Source: Streptomyces phaeofaciens
Lineage (GTDB): Bacteria; Actinomycetota; Actinomycetes; Streptomycetales; Streptomycetaceae
Direction: 5' to 3'
DNA length: 64,000 nt
NCBI RefSeq assembly: GCF_014648915.1
Contig: NZ_BMSA01000002.1
Coordinates: forward strand, 372,001 to 436,000
Shown here: positions 8,135 to 16,862 of the stretch, piece by piece
Layout of the letters: each line of letters begins with the position of its first letter
Position numbering within the stretch: position 1 is the stretch's first letter
The notes under the pieces: model-generated
Told to the model about the DNA's origin: nothing
Databases searched by the model: none
What the model saw: the letters and a program-made list of their open reading frames with translations, nothing else
Program-made: the position numbers and the translations under genes

Positions 8135-8914
8135 TCAGGAGGCCGCCACCGGCGGGGCGAGCACCGGGTCGTGCTCCAGGATGGCCCGCTCGGTCCGCCG
8201 CAGCACAGGTGAGGGCGAGATGCCCAGCTCCCCGGTGAGCCGCGAGGACAGCTGACGGTAGGTCTCCAGCGCCTCGGCCTGCCGGCCCGACTGGTACAGG
8301 GCGAGCATCAGCTGCTCGAAGAACCGCTCCCGCAGCGGGTTCTCGGCGCACACCTCGCGCAACTCCCCGAGGACATGGGCGTGGTGGCCGAGCGCCAGCT
8401 CGCTGTCGATCAGCAGCTCCAGGGCCTGGATGCGGTACTCGTCGTAGCGCGCGGCGGCCGACCGGCACAGCACTCCGCCGGCCTCCCCGCCCACGGCCGG
8501 CCCCCGCCACAGCCGCAGCGCGCCGCGCAGCAGGTCCCGTACCCGCCGCGGATCCCGGCCGGCCGCCGCCCGTGCCTCGTGCACCGCGCGGACGAAGGTG
8601 TCGGCGTCCAGCGTGGCGTCGTCCAGCAGCAGCTGGTACCCGTGCGGATCCCCGACCAGCCGGCTGTGCTCCCGGTGCGGCTCCAGCGCGTCGAGCTGCC
8701 GGCGCAGCCGGCTGACGTGCGCCTGGAGCGCGTTGCCCACCCCGTCCGGCCGGTCCCGCCCCCACACCTCCCGCACCAGCGCCTGGGTCGGCACGACGCG
8801 CCCCTCGCTCACGGCCAGGGCCTGGAACAGGGCCCGCCGGAACGCCCCGCGCACCGCCACCACCCCGCGCGCGGACCGTGCCTCCAGCCGTCCGAGCACC
8901 ACGAACTCGATCAC
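8135..8914 (-). CDS. SARP-family transcriptional activator
   Basis: This is a 259-residue protein with the two-domain layout of small Streptomyces antibiotic regulatory proteins. An OmpR-like winged helix (about 1-95, VIEFVVLGRLEAR to HVSRLRRQLDAL) is followed by a bacterial transcriptional activation domain (about 100-250, ending LTGELGISPSP). It has no NB-ARC or TPR extension. The GTG at 8914 is chosen because GGAGG sits 5 bases upstream and the OmpR fold begins there; an in-frame extension of about 70 residues is Pro/Ala-rich and unlike the family. It is the likely pathway-specific activator for the 11-bp-spaced repeats upstream of rmlA. No TTA codon was seen. Confidence 0.93.
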   Translation of the reverse strand: MIEFVVLGRLEARSARGVVAVRGAFRRALFQALAVSEGRVVPTQALVREVWGRDRPDGVGNALQAHVSRLRRQLDALEPHREHSRLVGDPHGYQLLLDDATLDADTFVRAVHEARAAAGRDPRRVRDLLRGALRLWRGPAVGGEAGGVLCRSAAARYDEYRIQALELLIDSELALGHHAHVLGELREVCAENPLRERFFEQLMLALYQSGRQAEALETYRQLSSRLTGELGISPSPVLRRTERAILEHDPVLAPPVAAS

Positions 8915-9090
8915 CGCGACCTCCCCGTCAGTCAGGTCCCCCGGGGCCGACGGTAACGACCCGGGGGAGCGGTCCGGCCGAGGAACGGGGGACTGTGTCA
9001 GGTGCGGCGGCGCGGCCGGCGCGCCCGGCGCGCGGACGGCGGCGCGACCTGACGAAAAGCGTTCGATTCCGTGGCCCCGCGCGGCGGACC

Positions 9091-9105
9091 CCGCATCTAA
9101 TGCGG
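9091..9105. promoter_or_regulatory. Palindrome in divergent promoter of SARP and membrane-protein/oxidase genes
   Basis: The 227-bp gap 8915-9141 holds no gene. In it, CCGCAT and ATGCGG form a perfect 6-bp inverted repeat around CTA, 37 bp before the start at 9142. It may be an operator. No binding protein can be assigned. Confidence 0.35.
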
Positions 9106-9141
9106 ACCGGACCGCCCGCACCACGGAAGGACCGCACGCCG

Positions 9142-9573
9142 ATGAAGGAAGCCCACCGGACGGCCGTCGTCGTCATGCGCGCAGCGACCACGCTCGGTTT
9201 CCTCACCACCCTCGTCCTGGCCGCCCTGGCCGGCCTGTTCACCACCGGTGACGTCGACCTGCTCGCCTGGCACTCGACGTTCGCCACCCTGCTCGCCGTC
9301 CTGGTCCTGATCCAGCTCGGCGACTCCGTCGCCCTGTGGCGCGGCGGGGCCCGCCTGCGCTGGCCGCTCGGCGCGAACGCGCTGGTGGTCGTCATGGTCG
9401 TGGTCCAGATGGGCCTCGGCGACAGCCGGATCCTCTCCGGCCACATGCCGCTCGGCATGGCGATCTGCGCCGCGGAGGCGGTCCTGGCCCACTGGTCCTT
9501 CGGTCTGCGCACGGCCCGCCGTACGACGGCCGCGCGCGGGGAGGCCGTGTCGGCGCGCGGGGAGGCCGTATGA
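9142..9573 (+). CDS. Small four-helix membrane protein
   Basis: The 143-residue protein has about four hydrophobic segments (near residues 10-35, 42-65, 72-95 and 100-120) and a charged C-terminal tail. I do not recognise a named family with confidence; size and topology recall DoxX-like or cytochrome-b-like small membrane proteins. The last residues are a duplication (RGEAV twice) caused by a 21-bp tandem repeat near 9535-9570. Its stop codon overlaps the start of the multicopper oxidase (ATGA), so the two products are probably made together and may act as a membrane redox pair. Confidence 0.7.
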   Translation: MKEAHRTAVVVMRAATTLGFLTTLVLAALAGLFTTGDVDLLAWHSTFATLLAVLVLIQLGDSVALWRGGARLRWPLGANALVVVMVVVQMGLGDSRILSGHMPLGMAICAAEAVLAHWSFGLRTARRTTAARGEAVSARGEAV

Positions 9574-11165
9574 CCGGCCTCAGCCGCCGCCGCGCCCTGC
9601 AACTGGCCGCCGCGGGCGCCGCCGTCACCGCCGGTGTCACCGGTTGCGGCGCCCTGGCCGGGGAGACCACCGGCGAGGTCCTCACCACGCGGGCGCCGCG
9701 CCCGGAGCCGTTCAGGGTGCCGCTGCCCCTGCCGAGGCGGCTCACCCCCACCCGGGGCCCGAACGGCACCGACCGTCTCGAGGTGGAGCAGCGCGAGGCG
9801 GACGTCGAGATCCTGCCGGGGCTGCGGACCAGGATCTGGGGCTACGACGGCACCTTCCCGGGCCCCGCCTTCGTCGCCCGCGCCGACCGCCGCACCGACC
9901 TGGTGGTCCGCAACACCCTCCCGGTGCCCACCTCGACGCATCTGCACGGCGGTGTCACCCCGCCCGGCTCCGACGGCCACCCCACCGACCTGGTGCTGCC
10001 CGAGGGCGACAGCGCCGCCGACTGGGGGCCGCGCGGCTCGCACTCCGGGCACGCGTCCCACCACGGGGGCACGGACGGCTGGACCTTCCACGAGGGCGAA
10101 CGGACGTACGAGTACCCGCTGCGCCAGCGTGCCGCGACCCTCTGGTACCACGACCACCGGATGGACTTCAGCGCCCCGCAGGTCTGGCGCGGGCTCGCCG
10201 GGTTCTTCCTGCTGAGCGACGCCGAGGAGGAGGCGCTGCCGCTGCCGCGCGAGGAGCGGGACGTCCCGCTGATGCTCACCGACCGCTCCTTCGAGGAGGA
10301 CGGCTCCTTCCGCTACCCGTCCCTCGACCCCTCCCTCACGGGCGAGCCGGGCGTGCGGGACGCCTACCACTCGGGCGTCCTCGGTGACATCCAGCTGGTC
10401 AACGGGGCGCCCTGGCCGGTGCTGGAGGTCACCGCGACCCGCTACCGGCTGCGGCTGCTCAACGCCTCCAACGCCCGCCGCTACCGCCTCGCCCTGGAGC
10501 GGGACGGCGCGCGGGCGGCGCGGTTCACCCAGATCGGCAGTGACGCGGGCCTGCTGGAGAAGCCCCTCACGCACGAGACGCTCACCCTGGCGCCGGGGGA
10601 GCGGTTCGACGTCGTCGTCGACTTCTCCCGCTTCCCGGCGGGGAGCGCGGTCGACCTGGTGAACGAGCTGGGCGGGGACACCGACGGCATGGGCCGGGTG
10701 ATGCGGTTCCGGGTGGCGCGCCGCGCGAAGGACGACAGCCGGGTGCCCGCGGTCCTGTCCGCGCCCGAGCGGATCGCCCGCCGGCAGTCCGTGGCGAGCC
10801 GCAGGTTCGACTTCCGGCTGACGAACGAGGACGGCGGGCACGCGCTGTGGACCGTCAACGGCCGCCCCTTCTCGCTCGACGGGACCTGGGCGCGGCCCCG
10901 GCTGGACACGGTCGAACTGTGGGCGCTCAGCAGCGACTTCCACCACCCCGTGCACCTGCACATGGCGCACTTCAAGGTGGTCTCGCGCAGCGGCCGGGCG
11001 CCCGCCGCGACCGACGCGGGCTGGAAGGACACGGTGGACGTGCGCCCGTACGAGACGGTGGAGGTGCTGGTCCGGTTCGCCGGTCACCGGGGCCGCTACA
11101 TGGTGCACTGCCACAACCTCGAGCACGAGGACATGGCGATGATGGCCAACTTCGACGTGGTGTGA
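9570..11165 (+). CDS. Tat-exported multicopper oxidase (lipoprotein)
   Basis: The 531-residue product starts with a twin-arginine signal (SRRRALQLAAAG) and a lipobox ending in VTGC, so it is probably exported folded and lipid-anchored. All four copper-binding motifs are present: HLHGG, WYHDHR, HPVHLHMAHF and HCHNLEHEDMAMM, the last with the type 1 Cys and axial Met. The family includes CotA-like laccases, bilirubin oxidase and phenoxazinone-synthase-type enzymes, which oxidise phenols with O2. In a biosynthetic cluster it could couple or oxidise an aromatic product outside the membrane. It overlaps the preceding membrane-protein gene by 4 bp and converges with the flavin monooxygenase. Confidence 0.93.
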   Translation: MTGLSRRRALQLAAAGAAVTAGVTGCGALAGETTGEVLTTRAPRPEPFRVPLPLPRRLTPTRGPNGTDRLEVEQREADVEILPGLRTRIWGYDGTFPGPAFVARADRRTDLVVRNTLPVPTSTHLHGGVTPPGSDGHPTDLVLPEGDSAADWGPRGSHSGHASHHGGTDGWTFHEGERTYEYPLRQRAATLWYHDHRMDFSAPQVWRGLAGFFLLSDAEEEALPLPREERDVPLMLTDRSFEEDGSFRYPSLDPSLTGEPGVRDAYHSGVLGDIQLVNGAPWPVLEVTATRYRLRLLNASNARRYRLALERDGARAARFTQIGSDAGLLEKPLTHETLTLAPGERFDVVVDFSRFPAGSAVDLVNELGGDTDGMGRVMRFRVARRAKDDSRVPAVLSAPERIARRQSVASRRFDFRLTNEDGGHALWTVNGRPFSLDGTWARPRLDTVELWALSSDFHHPVHLHMAHFKVVSRSGRAPAATDAGWKDTVDVRPYETVEVLVRFAGHRGRYMVHCHNLEHEDMAMMANFDVV

Positions 11166-11276
11166 GGCGGCGGGGCGAGGGGTGGTTGCGTGCGGCGGTG
11201 CCGCGGGAGCGGCGCCCGTGCGGTGCCCCGGCCGGGCGTCGGCATCCCGCTCGGCGCCGTGGCGCAGTGCCGCCGC

Positions 11277-12299
11277 TCAGTGCCGCCGCCCCGCGTAGGA
11301 CCGGAACGCCTGCGGGAAGTCCGCCGGGTCGCAGTCCATCATGTTGCCGAGCCGGACCGCGTCGTCGACGGCCTGGAAGGCGGTCGGCAGGGAGTGCTGG
11401 AAGGCGGGCCGGACGGCCGCGCCGGTGAGTACCACCCGGCGGTCGCACCAGGGCGGGTCCCGGTCCCCGTCGCAGGGCACCCACATCCGCCACTCGGTGC
11501 CGAGCCCGACCAGTTCCCGGGCCGCCTCGGCGAGCCGGGGCATCCGGTCCAGGACCTGTGCGGCGGTCGCGGGCGTGCCGCGCACCAGGGCGGGCGCGTC
11601 GTGCGCGCAGGTGGCGGTGATCCCCACCCGCCGGTCCCCGGACGGGTAGTGGGCCAGTTGCCAGGACGGTCCCTCCCACAGGGTGACGGCGGTGCGCGCC
11701 GACAGCTGCGGCTGGAGCCGTGCGGGCACCCGCTCCCGGGGGACGGCCGTATGGAACGTGGCGTACGGCGAGACCCGTCCGGCCTGGCCGGTCAGCTGCC
11801 GGCGGACCGGCGAGCAGACGCCGTCGGCGCCGATCAGCGCGTCGACGCGGAGCCGTTCGCCGGTGCCGAGGAACACGGTGAGGCGCTGGTCCGTCTGCTC
11901 GTAGTGGACCACCGCGGTGTCCTCGCGGATCCGGATTGCCGGATCGTTTCCGCAGGCTTCCAGCAGCAGGTCGTACAGATCGCCGCCGTGCACCACGGCG
12001 TGCGGCCTGCCGTGGCGCGAGTCGGTCGGCACGGTGGAGATCGGCCGGCCGGTCACCCCGTTGACCAGGTGCACCTCGTGCACGGTGACGGCCCGCCGGT
12101 GCGCGTCCAGACCGATCCCCAGCTGGTCGAGGGCGCGCAGCGCGGTGGGTGTCAGATGGACCCCGGCGTCCGGCGGCACGAAGGGGTCGCGTTCCTTGAG
12201 CACGGTGACCCAGTGCCGCTGGCGTGCCACGGCCAGGGCCGCGGCGAGGCCGCCGACGCCGCTCCCCGCGACGACGACCTCGCCCATGGAGAGGGGCAT
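11277..12299 (-). CDS. FAD-dependent monooxygenase-like protein with altered GD motif
   Basis: This 340-residue protein resembles group A flavoprotein monooxygenases of the salicylate-hydroxylase type. It has the dinucleotide motif GSGVGGLAAAL near the N-terminus and IGADGVCSPVR in mid-chain (the DG motif). The third FAD motif, usually GDAAH, reads TGAAV before RPAFQHSLPTAFQAVDDA, so the Asp and His are gone. It is shorter than the usual ~400 residues. It may bind FAD poorly or be non-catalytic. GTG-ATG-ATG form three consecutive possible starts; the last (12299) has the best spacing from GGAAGG. Confidence 0.78.
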   Translation of the reverse strand: MPLSMGEVVVAGSGVGGLAAALAVARQRHWVTVLKERDPFVPPDAGVHLTPTALRALDQLGIGLDAHRRAVTVHEVHLVNGVTGRPISTVPTDSRHGRPHAVVHGGDLYDLLLEACGNDPAIRIREDTAVVHYEQTDQRLTVFLGTGERLRVDALIGADGVCSPVRRQLTGQAGRVSPYATFHTAVPRERVPARLQPQLSARTAVTLWEGPSWQLAHYPSGDRRVGITATCAHDAPALVRGTPATAAQVLDRMPRLAEAARELVGLGTEWRMWVPCDGDRDPPWCDRRVVLTGAAVRPAFQHSLPTAFQAVDDAVRLGNMMDCDPADFPQAFRSYAGRRH

Positions 12300-12354
12300 C
12301 ATCACCTTCCGGTTGGGCCGGGCGCGCGCGACGGCCGCCAGAGGCCGCCGCGGC

Positions 12355-13029
12355 TCAGACGGTGGGCGTGGTCCAGCGCGGTGCCGCCCGGTAGGCGGGC
12401 TCGAACGACTGCTGGAACAGGCCCTGCACCGGCGGCGGAAGCATGCCGAGGACCTTCGTGCGGGCGCTGTCGGGAGCGTCGTCGAGCAGCCAGGCGAGAT
12501 AGAAGCCCACCTCGTCCATGCCCTGGCTGCCCATCATGTACTGGTGGTACTTGGCCCAGCCCTCGGGGCCGAGGTGGTGCTCGACCAGCGGCAGCGCCCG
12601 GTCCTCCTCGTGCTCCATGTGCAGGGCCAGCGAGGCGGCGAACTCCTTGACCGCGGCCTGGAGTTCCGCGCCGCCCGTGGTGAACGCGGCGTCCACCCGG
12701 GCCTGGAGCGGGTCGATCTGCCCGTGCTCGGCCTCCATCAGGTCCAGCGTGGCCAGCTCCCCGGGGGCGGTGACCTTCTCCCGCAGCTGGGGCCAGACCG
12801 CCTCGTCCTCGCCGACGTGGTGGATGTGCAGCTCGTGCTTGATGGTGTCCCAGCCGTTGCGCACGGCCTCCTCGCCGTGCCGCCCCTCGGCGGCGGCCGC
12901 CTCTAACCGGCGCAGATCGCGCAGCAGGGCGTCATGGGTCAGGAACATGACGGTGAAGTCGACCGCCCCCGGCGGCTGGTCGCGGAAGCGCTTGCCCACG
13001 CTGTCGAGTTCCGTGTCTTGGCTGCTCAT
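12355..13029 (-). CDS. Hemerythrin-domain protein with TTA codon
   Basis: This is a 224-residue four-helix HHE protein. Candidate di-iron ligands are in FLTHDALLRD, HELHIHHVGEDE, EAEHGQID and HMEHEEDRALPL. Hemerythrin-like proteins bind O2 or NO or help repair iron centres. The ATG at 13029 has AGGAG upstream; an extended frame lacks a ribosome site. The gene contains an in-frame TTA leucine codon (bases 12904-12906, codon 42), which makes translation depend on bldA tRNA. It is divergent from the ketosynthase III operon, with an operator-like palindrome between them. Confidence 0.88.
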   Translation of the reverse strand: MSSQDTELDSVGKRFRDQPPGAVDFTVMFLTHDALLRDLRRLEAAAAEGRHGEEAVRNGWDTIKHELHIHHVGEDEAVWPQLREKVTAPGELATLDLMEAEHGQIDPLQARVDAAFTTGGAELQAAVKEFAASLALHMEHEEDRALPLVEHHLGPEGWAKYHQYMMGSQGMDEVGFYLAWLLDDAPDSARTKVLGMLPPPVQGLFQQSFEPAYRAAPRWTTPTV

Positions 13030-13114
13030 GGGGTCTCCTGGAACGTTTCGGGCATGACGGCCACCGCCCTGGGTGCCGGCCTCGGTAGACCGCACCGTAG
13101 TCGCAGAATGTCTT

Positions 13115-13133
13115 AGTGAGCAAGCATCTCACT
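13115..13133. promoter_or_regulatory. Operator-like palindrome in hemerythrin/ketosynthase divergent promoter
   Basis: AGTGAG and CTCACT form a perfect 6-bp inverted repeat around 7 bp, in the AT-richest part of the 280-bp intergenic region 13030-13309. Read on the minus strand it includes TGAGATGCTT, which recurs at 18756-18765 in the marR/MFS divergent promoter. This suggests that the MarR protein may control both regions. Confidence 0.5.
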
Positions 13134-13309
13134 CAAAAAGCTCCTTGGTGGGTGTCTTCATTCCCTCACCTGACAGAGTCGGACGGCCGCCCTTTGTCCT
13201 CCGCCCGGACCCCGGCACAGTCGCTGGGGACCCGCACGTGCGGCTTTCGGCTCGCCGGGACCTCTCCCGGGCCCTTCGGGCGAGTCCGCGCAGAGGAGGA
13301 ACGCGACAG

Positions 13310-14335
13310 TTGAGCACCCATCACGGAACTCGGAGCGACGGCCTCGCCGTCGGCATCGCGAGCATCGGCTCGTACGTCCCGCCGAACGTCATCACCAACG
13401 CGGAACTCGCCGGCCCGGCGGGCGTCACGGAGGACTGGATCGTCCGCAAGACCGGCATCCACACCCGCCGCCGTGCGGGCGCGGAGCAGGCCACCTCGGA
13501 CCTCGCGGCCGAGGCCGCACGCCAGGCCCTGGCCAAGGCCGGGCTGCGGGCCGCCGACCTCTCCCTCGTCATCGTCGGCACCACCACCCCGGACGTCCTC
13601 GGACCCGCCGTGGCCTGCCAGGTCGCGGACCAGCTGGGCTGCGACACGAACACCGCCGCGTTCGACGTGCACGCCGCGTGCAGCGGCTTCCTCACCGGCC
13701 TCGCGACGGCCGAGAAGTTCCTCCTCGGATCCTCCGGCGGAACTCCCGGACACGCCCTGGTGATCGGCGCCGACGCCTACACGCGCTTCCTCGACCCGGC
13801 CGACCGGCGCACGGTCGTCCTGTGGGGCGACGGAGCCGGCGCCGTCGTCCTCGGACCGGCCGCCGAGGGCCGCCCCCGGATCCTCGCCACCAAACTCCTC
13901 AGCGACGGCTCCATCGCCGGGCTGGCCACGATCCCGGCCGGCGGCAGCCGGCGCCCCGCCACCCACGAGACCGTCGACGGCCGCGCGCACTACGTCCACA
14001 TGGACGGCCGCTCGGTCTCCGCGGCGCTCCAGGAGGCCGTGCCCGGCATGCTCGACGACTTCCTCAAGGAGAACGGCGTCGAGAAGTCCGAGATCGCCCA
14101 TGTGGTGATGCACCAGGGGAACGCGAACCTGGTGGCCCACCTCACCGGCATGCTCGGCCTGGAGCAGGCCCGCGCCCATCTCACCGCACCCGTCTACGGC
14201 AACACCGGCTCCGCCTCCATCCCGGTCACCCTGGACCAGGCGGTGCGCGAGGACGCCGTACGCCCCGGCGACCTCGTGCTGATGATCGCCTTCGGGGCCG
14301 GACTGACCTACGCCTTCACTCTTCTGCGCTGGTGA
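13310..14335 (+). CDS. Ketosynthase III (KAS III), complete catalytic triad
   Basis: The 341-residue product has the three KAS III catalytic motifs: Cys124 in DVHAACSGF, His in VMHQGNAN near residue 262 and Asn in YGNTGSASIP near 292. The TTG start at 13310 is chosen because GAGGAGG lies 10 bases before it and the FabH-like fold (IGSYVPPNVITN) begins 19 residues later; an ATG-less extension upstream is Arg/Pro-rich. Family members either start fatty or polyketide chains or transfer acyl groups to small molecules. It is first in an operon with an arylamine N-acetyltransferase and a Gfo/Idh/MocA oxidoreductase. It is distinct from the FabH-like gene at the left edge (GNTGSAS versus GNTSAAS). 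Confidence 0.92.
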   Translation: MSTHHGTRSDGLAVGIASIGSYVPPNVITNAELAGPAGVTEDWIVRKTGIHTRRRAGAEQATSDLAAEAARQALAKAGLRAADLSLVIVGTTTPDVLGPAVACQVADQLGCDTNTAAFDVHAACSGFLTGLATAEKFLLGSSGGTPGHALVIGADAYTRFLDPADRRTVVLWGDGAGAVVLGPAAEGRPRILATKLLSDGSIAGLATIPAGGSRRPATHETVDGRAHYVHMDGRSVSAALQEAVPGMLDDFLKENGVEKSEIAHVVMHQGNANLVAHLTGMLGLEQARAHLTAPVYGNTGSASIPVTLDQAVREDAVRPGDLVLMIAFGAGLTYAFTLLRW

Positions 14336-14370
14336 ACCGCGCCCGCAACCCACACGAGGATGGACGAGAA

Positions 14371-15162
14371 ATGACCGACATCGACGTCGACGCGTATCTC
14401 GCACGCATCGGGGCCACCCGGCCCGAGAAAACGGACTACGAGGCGCTCTGTTACCTCCAGGAACGCCATCTCATGACGGTGCCCTTCGAGACGCTCTCCT
14501 TCGTCGAGCGCGAGATACCGAGCATGACCGAGGAGTTCGTCTTCGACAAGATCGTCCGACGGCGCCGCGGCGGCGGCTGCGGCGAGCTGAACTCGGCGTT
14601 CGCGCTGCTGCTGAAGTCCCTCGGATTCCGGGTCGTCCCGCTCGGCGGACGCGTGCTGCACAACGGCCACTCCGCGTTCCGCGGCGTCCACAACGGCCAT
14701 CTGGTGCTGCGGGTCGAACTCGACCAGTCGTACCTGGTGGACGTCGGCTTCCGCTGGGCCAGCCGCCGGCCGCTGAAGATCGCCGAGCGGGGGATGCAGA
14801 AGGACGAGCACGGCGAGTACCAGCTCGTGCACACCCCGCAGGGCGACATCGAGATGGTCCACGACGGCGTGCTGCGCTGGCGGGCGGAGACCCACCCGCG
14901 CGACCTCGAGGACTTCGAGCCCCTCATGTGGTACTTCGCCACCTCCCCGGACGCCAGCAGCGCCGGCCAGCTGTGGGCGTCCATCGTCACCGACACCGGC
15001 CGGGTCTCCCTCTTCAACCGGGTGCTCACCCGGCACCGCGACGGCGGCAAGGAGTCGCGGGAGCTGACGGACGACGCCGAGTTCATCGCGGAGTTCGAGA
15101 AGTGGTTCGGGATCACCCTGACCGAGGTGCCTGACCTGCCGCGGGCGAGCCAGGGCGTCTGA
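14371..15162 (+). CDS. Arylamine N-acetyltransferase / amide synthase family
   Basis: This 263-residue protein has the complete Cys-His-Asp triad of the NAT family: Cys70 in RRGGGCGELN, His110 in NGHLVLRV and Asp124 in YLVDVGF. NAT enzymes move acyl groups from CoA or carrier proteins to arylamines. RifF-type members release ansamycin chains as amides. It lies 35 bp after the ketosynthase III gene and 22 bp before the oxidoreductase. The order suggests that an acyl chain is passed from a ketosynthase to an amine acceptor. The substrate is unknown. Confidence 0.92.
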   Translation: MTDIDVDAYLARIGATRPEKTDYEALCYLQERHLMTVPFETLSFVEREIPSMTEEFVFDKIVRRRRGGGCGELNSAFALLLKSLGFRVVPLGGRVLHNGHSAFRGVHNGHLVLRVELDQSYLVDVGFRWASRRPLKIAERGMQKDEHGEYQLVHTPQGDIEMVHDGVLRWRAETHPRDLEDFEPLMWYFATSPDASSAGQLWASIVTDTGRVSLFNRVLTRHRDGGKESRELTDDAEFIAEFEKWFGITLTEVPDLPRASQGV

Positions 15163-15184
15163 CACCGGAAGGGACACACATCTC

Positions 15185-16210
15185 ATGAGCAGCAAGGTGC
15201 GATGGGGGCTCCTCGTCACGGGCGGCTACGCCGACGTCGCGATGCGCGCCAACGCCGCCTCCCGCACGACCGAGTTCGTCGCCGTCGCGCACGACGACGC
15301 CGAACAGGCCCGCAAGTACGCCGACAACCACGGCCTGGCCCGGGCGCACGGCTCGTACGAGGAACTGCTGGCCGACGACGAGGTGGAGGCCGTCTTCGTG
15401 GCGCTCCACCCGGTCGACCACGCCGAGTGGGCGATCCGCGCCCTGCGGGCCGGCAAGCACGTCGTGGTGGAGAAGCCGCTGGCCCTGAGCGCGGCGGACG
15501 CCGAGCGGGTCTTCGACGCCGCCGAGGAGGCCGGCCGGCTCTGCGTGGAGGGCGTCTTCTTCCGCCACCATCCGCGGACCCTGCTGGCCAAGCGGCTGGT
15601 CGACGAGGGGCGCATCGGCGACCTGCGGTACCTCTACGCCGCCTGCACGGCCAGCCTGCCGCCGGACTACTTCCGCCGGGACCGGGCCCTGGGCGGCGGC
15701 GGCCTGCTCGACCTGGGCGCCTTCACCCTCGCCGCGATACGGCTCTTCGGCGGCACCCCCGAGCGGGTGTACGGGGAGGAGGTGCGCCGCGACGGCGGGG
15801 CCGACTTCAACTTCTCCGCCCAGCTGCGGCTGCCGAACGACGTCCTGGCCCAGTTCGAGGTCGGGCAGGAGGTGTGCCGCGGCGACACCCTGCACATCGT
15901 CGGCACCACCGGGCGGCTGGTCCTGGACGACCCGTGGTTCAGCCGCGACATCTCCCGGCTCGAACTCCAGACCCAGGGGCCGCCGCCGCACGCCGACCCG
16001 GTCAGCGAGTACCTGGCGGTCGACCCCGAGGGGGTCCACCGCTGCGACGAGCCGTACGCCGTCTCCCGGATGCAGTTCGACGACGTGTCACGGGCGGTCC
16101 GTTCCTCCGCCGAGCCGCCGTACGGGCGGGCCGACGCGCTGGAGCAGGCCCGGGTGATGGACGCGCTGTTCGCGTCCGCGGCGCAGGCCCGGGTGGTCAC
16201 CCTGTCCTGA
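15185..16210 (+). CDS. Gfo/Idh/MocA-family oxidoreductase
   Basis: The 341-residue product has an N-terminal Rossmann domain (GLLVTGGYADVAM) with the EKPL motif (VVVEKPLALS) and a C-terminal alpha/beta substrate domain (GGGLLDLGAFTLAAIRLFGG). Family members oxidise or reduce sugars, cyclitols and dihydrodiols. RifL-type proteins of AHBA pathways and NDP-hexose 3-ketoreductases also belong here. No 2,3-dehydratase is visible, so a role in the deoxysugar is uncertain. GGAAGGGA lies upstream of the ATG. It is the last gene of the ketosynthase-NAT operon, with a strong hairpin after it. Confidence 0.88.
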   Translation: MSSKVRWGLLVTGGYADVAMRANAASRTTEFVAVAHDDAEQARKYADNHGLARAHGSYEELLADDEVEAVFVALHPVDHAEWAIRALRAGKHVVVEKPLALSAADAERVFDAAEEAGRLCVEGVFFRHHPRTLLAKRLVDEGRIGDLRYLYAACTASLPPDYFRRDRALGGGGLLDLGAFTLAAIRLFGGTPERVYGEEVRRDGGADFNFSAQLRLPNDVLAQFEVGQEVCRGDTLHIVGTTGRLVLDDPWFSRDISRLELQTQGPPPHADPVSEYLAVDPEGVHRCDEPYAVSRMQFDDVSRAVRSSAEPPYGRADALEQARVMDALFASAAQARVVTLS

Positions 16211-16237
16211 CCATGCGAGCGCCACCGTCCGCTCGCC

Positions 16238-16290
16238 GCCGAACGCCCGGCCGCGCAGCCCCTCGTGGGCCGCACGGCCGGGCGTTCGGC
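16238..16290 (+). terminator. Hairpin terminator of ketosynthase-NAT-oxidoreductase operon
   Basis: A perfect 16-bp inverted repeat (16238-16253 with 16275-16290) with a 21-nt loop begins 28 bp after the stop codon of the oxidoreductase. Confidence 0.75.
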
Positions 16291-16315
16291 GTACGGTCCG
16301 CGTATGGCCGGCGAG

Positions 16316-16365
16316 CGGCCGGTGCGCGCCGTGTCCCCGCGCGGCCGGCGCGCGCCGTGTCCCCG
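16316..16365. repeat. 26-bp-offset direct repeat in a 650-bp gene-free stretch
   Basis: A 24-nt sequence occurs twice (16316-16339 and 16342-16365) with one mismatch. The surrounding stretch 16211-16862 holds no supportable gene. Besides the terminator and this repeat it contains a second short direct repeat, AAAGGGCAC-N-GTGG at 16714 and 16734, close to the probable promoter of the transposase-like gene. I saw no terminal inverted repeats of an insertion sequence. Confidence 0.6.
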
Positions 16366-16862
16366 TGGCCGGGTGGGTGGCCGGTGCGCGTCGTCGTACG
16401 GCCGGTGTGTGGCGGGAACCCCACCCGGCGGTGTGCGGTGGCCCGGCCCTCGCCGTGTCCGGCCCCACCCCGCTCACCAGCCCGTCCCGACCGGGAGCCC
16501 TGCCGTCCTCCTGGCGGGCTGTGGTCGTCCGGCACCCGCGCGACGGGCGGAACCGAGGCTTCCTGGGTTGCCCGGCCACCACCCGCGCGGCCCCCGGCGT
16601 CCGGACCGGACGCCTCCCCGGACTCGAACGGAAGCACGAAAGCGGAAGGAGGTGGTCACCCTCACGTCCGGCCGGTCAGAGGGTGGCCTCTCAACCTTGG
16701 CCCGCGACGGCGGAAAGGGCACTGTGGTGGCGTAAAGGGCACGGTGGCTCGCCCCGAGGGCAGATGCCGCCAGGAGTTCGAAGGCCGCCGGTCAGGCGTG
16801 GCGCATCGCTCCGTCTCTCCTTCCGTCTCCACCACACTCGTCCGACGTCAACGGGGGAACAC

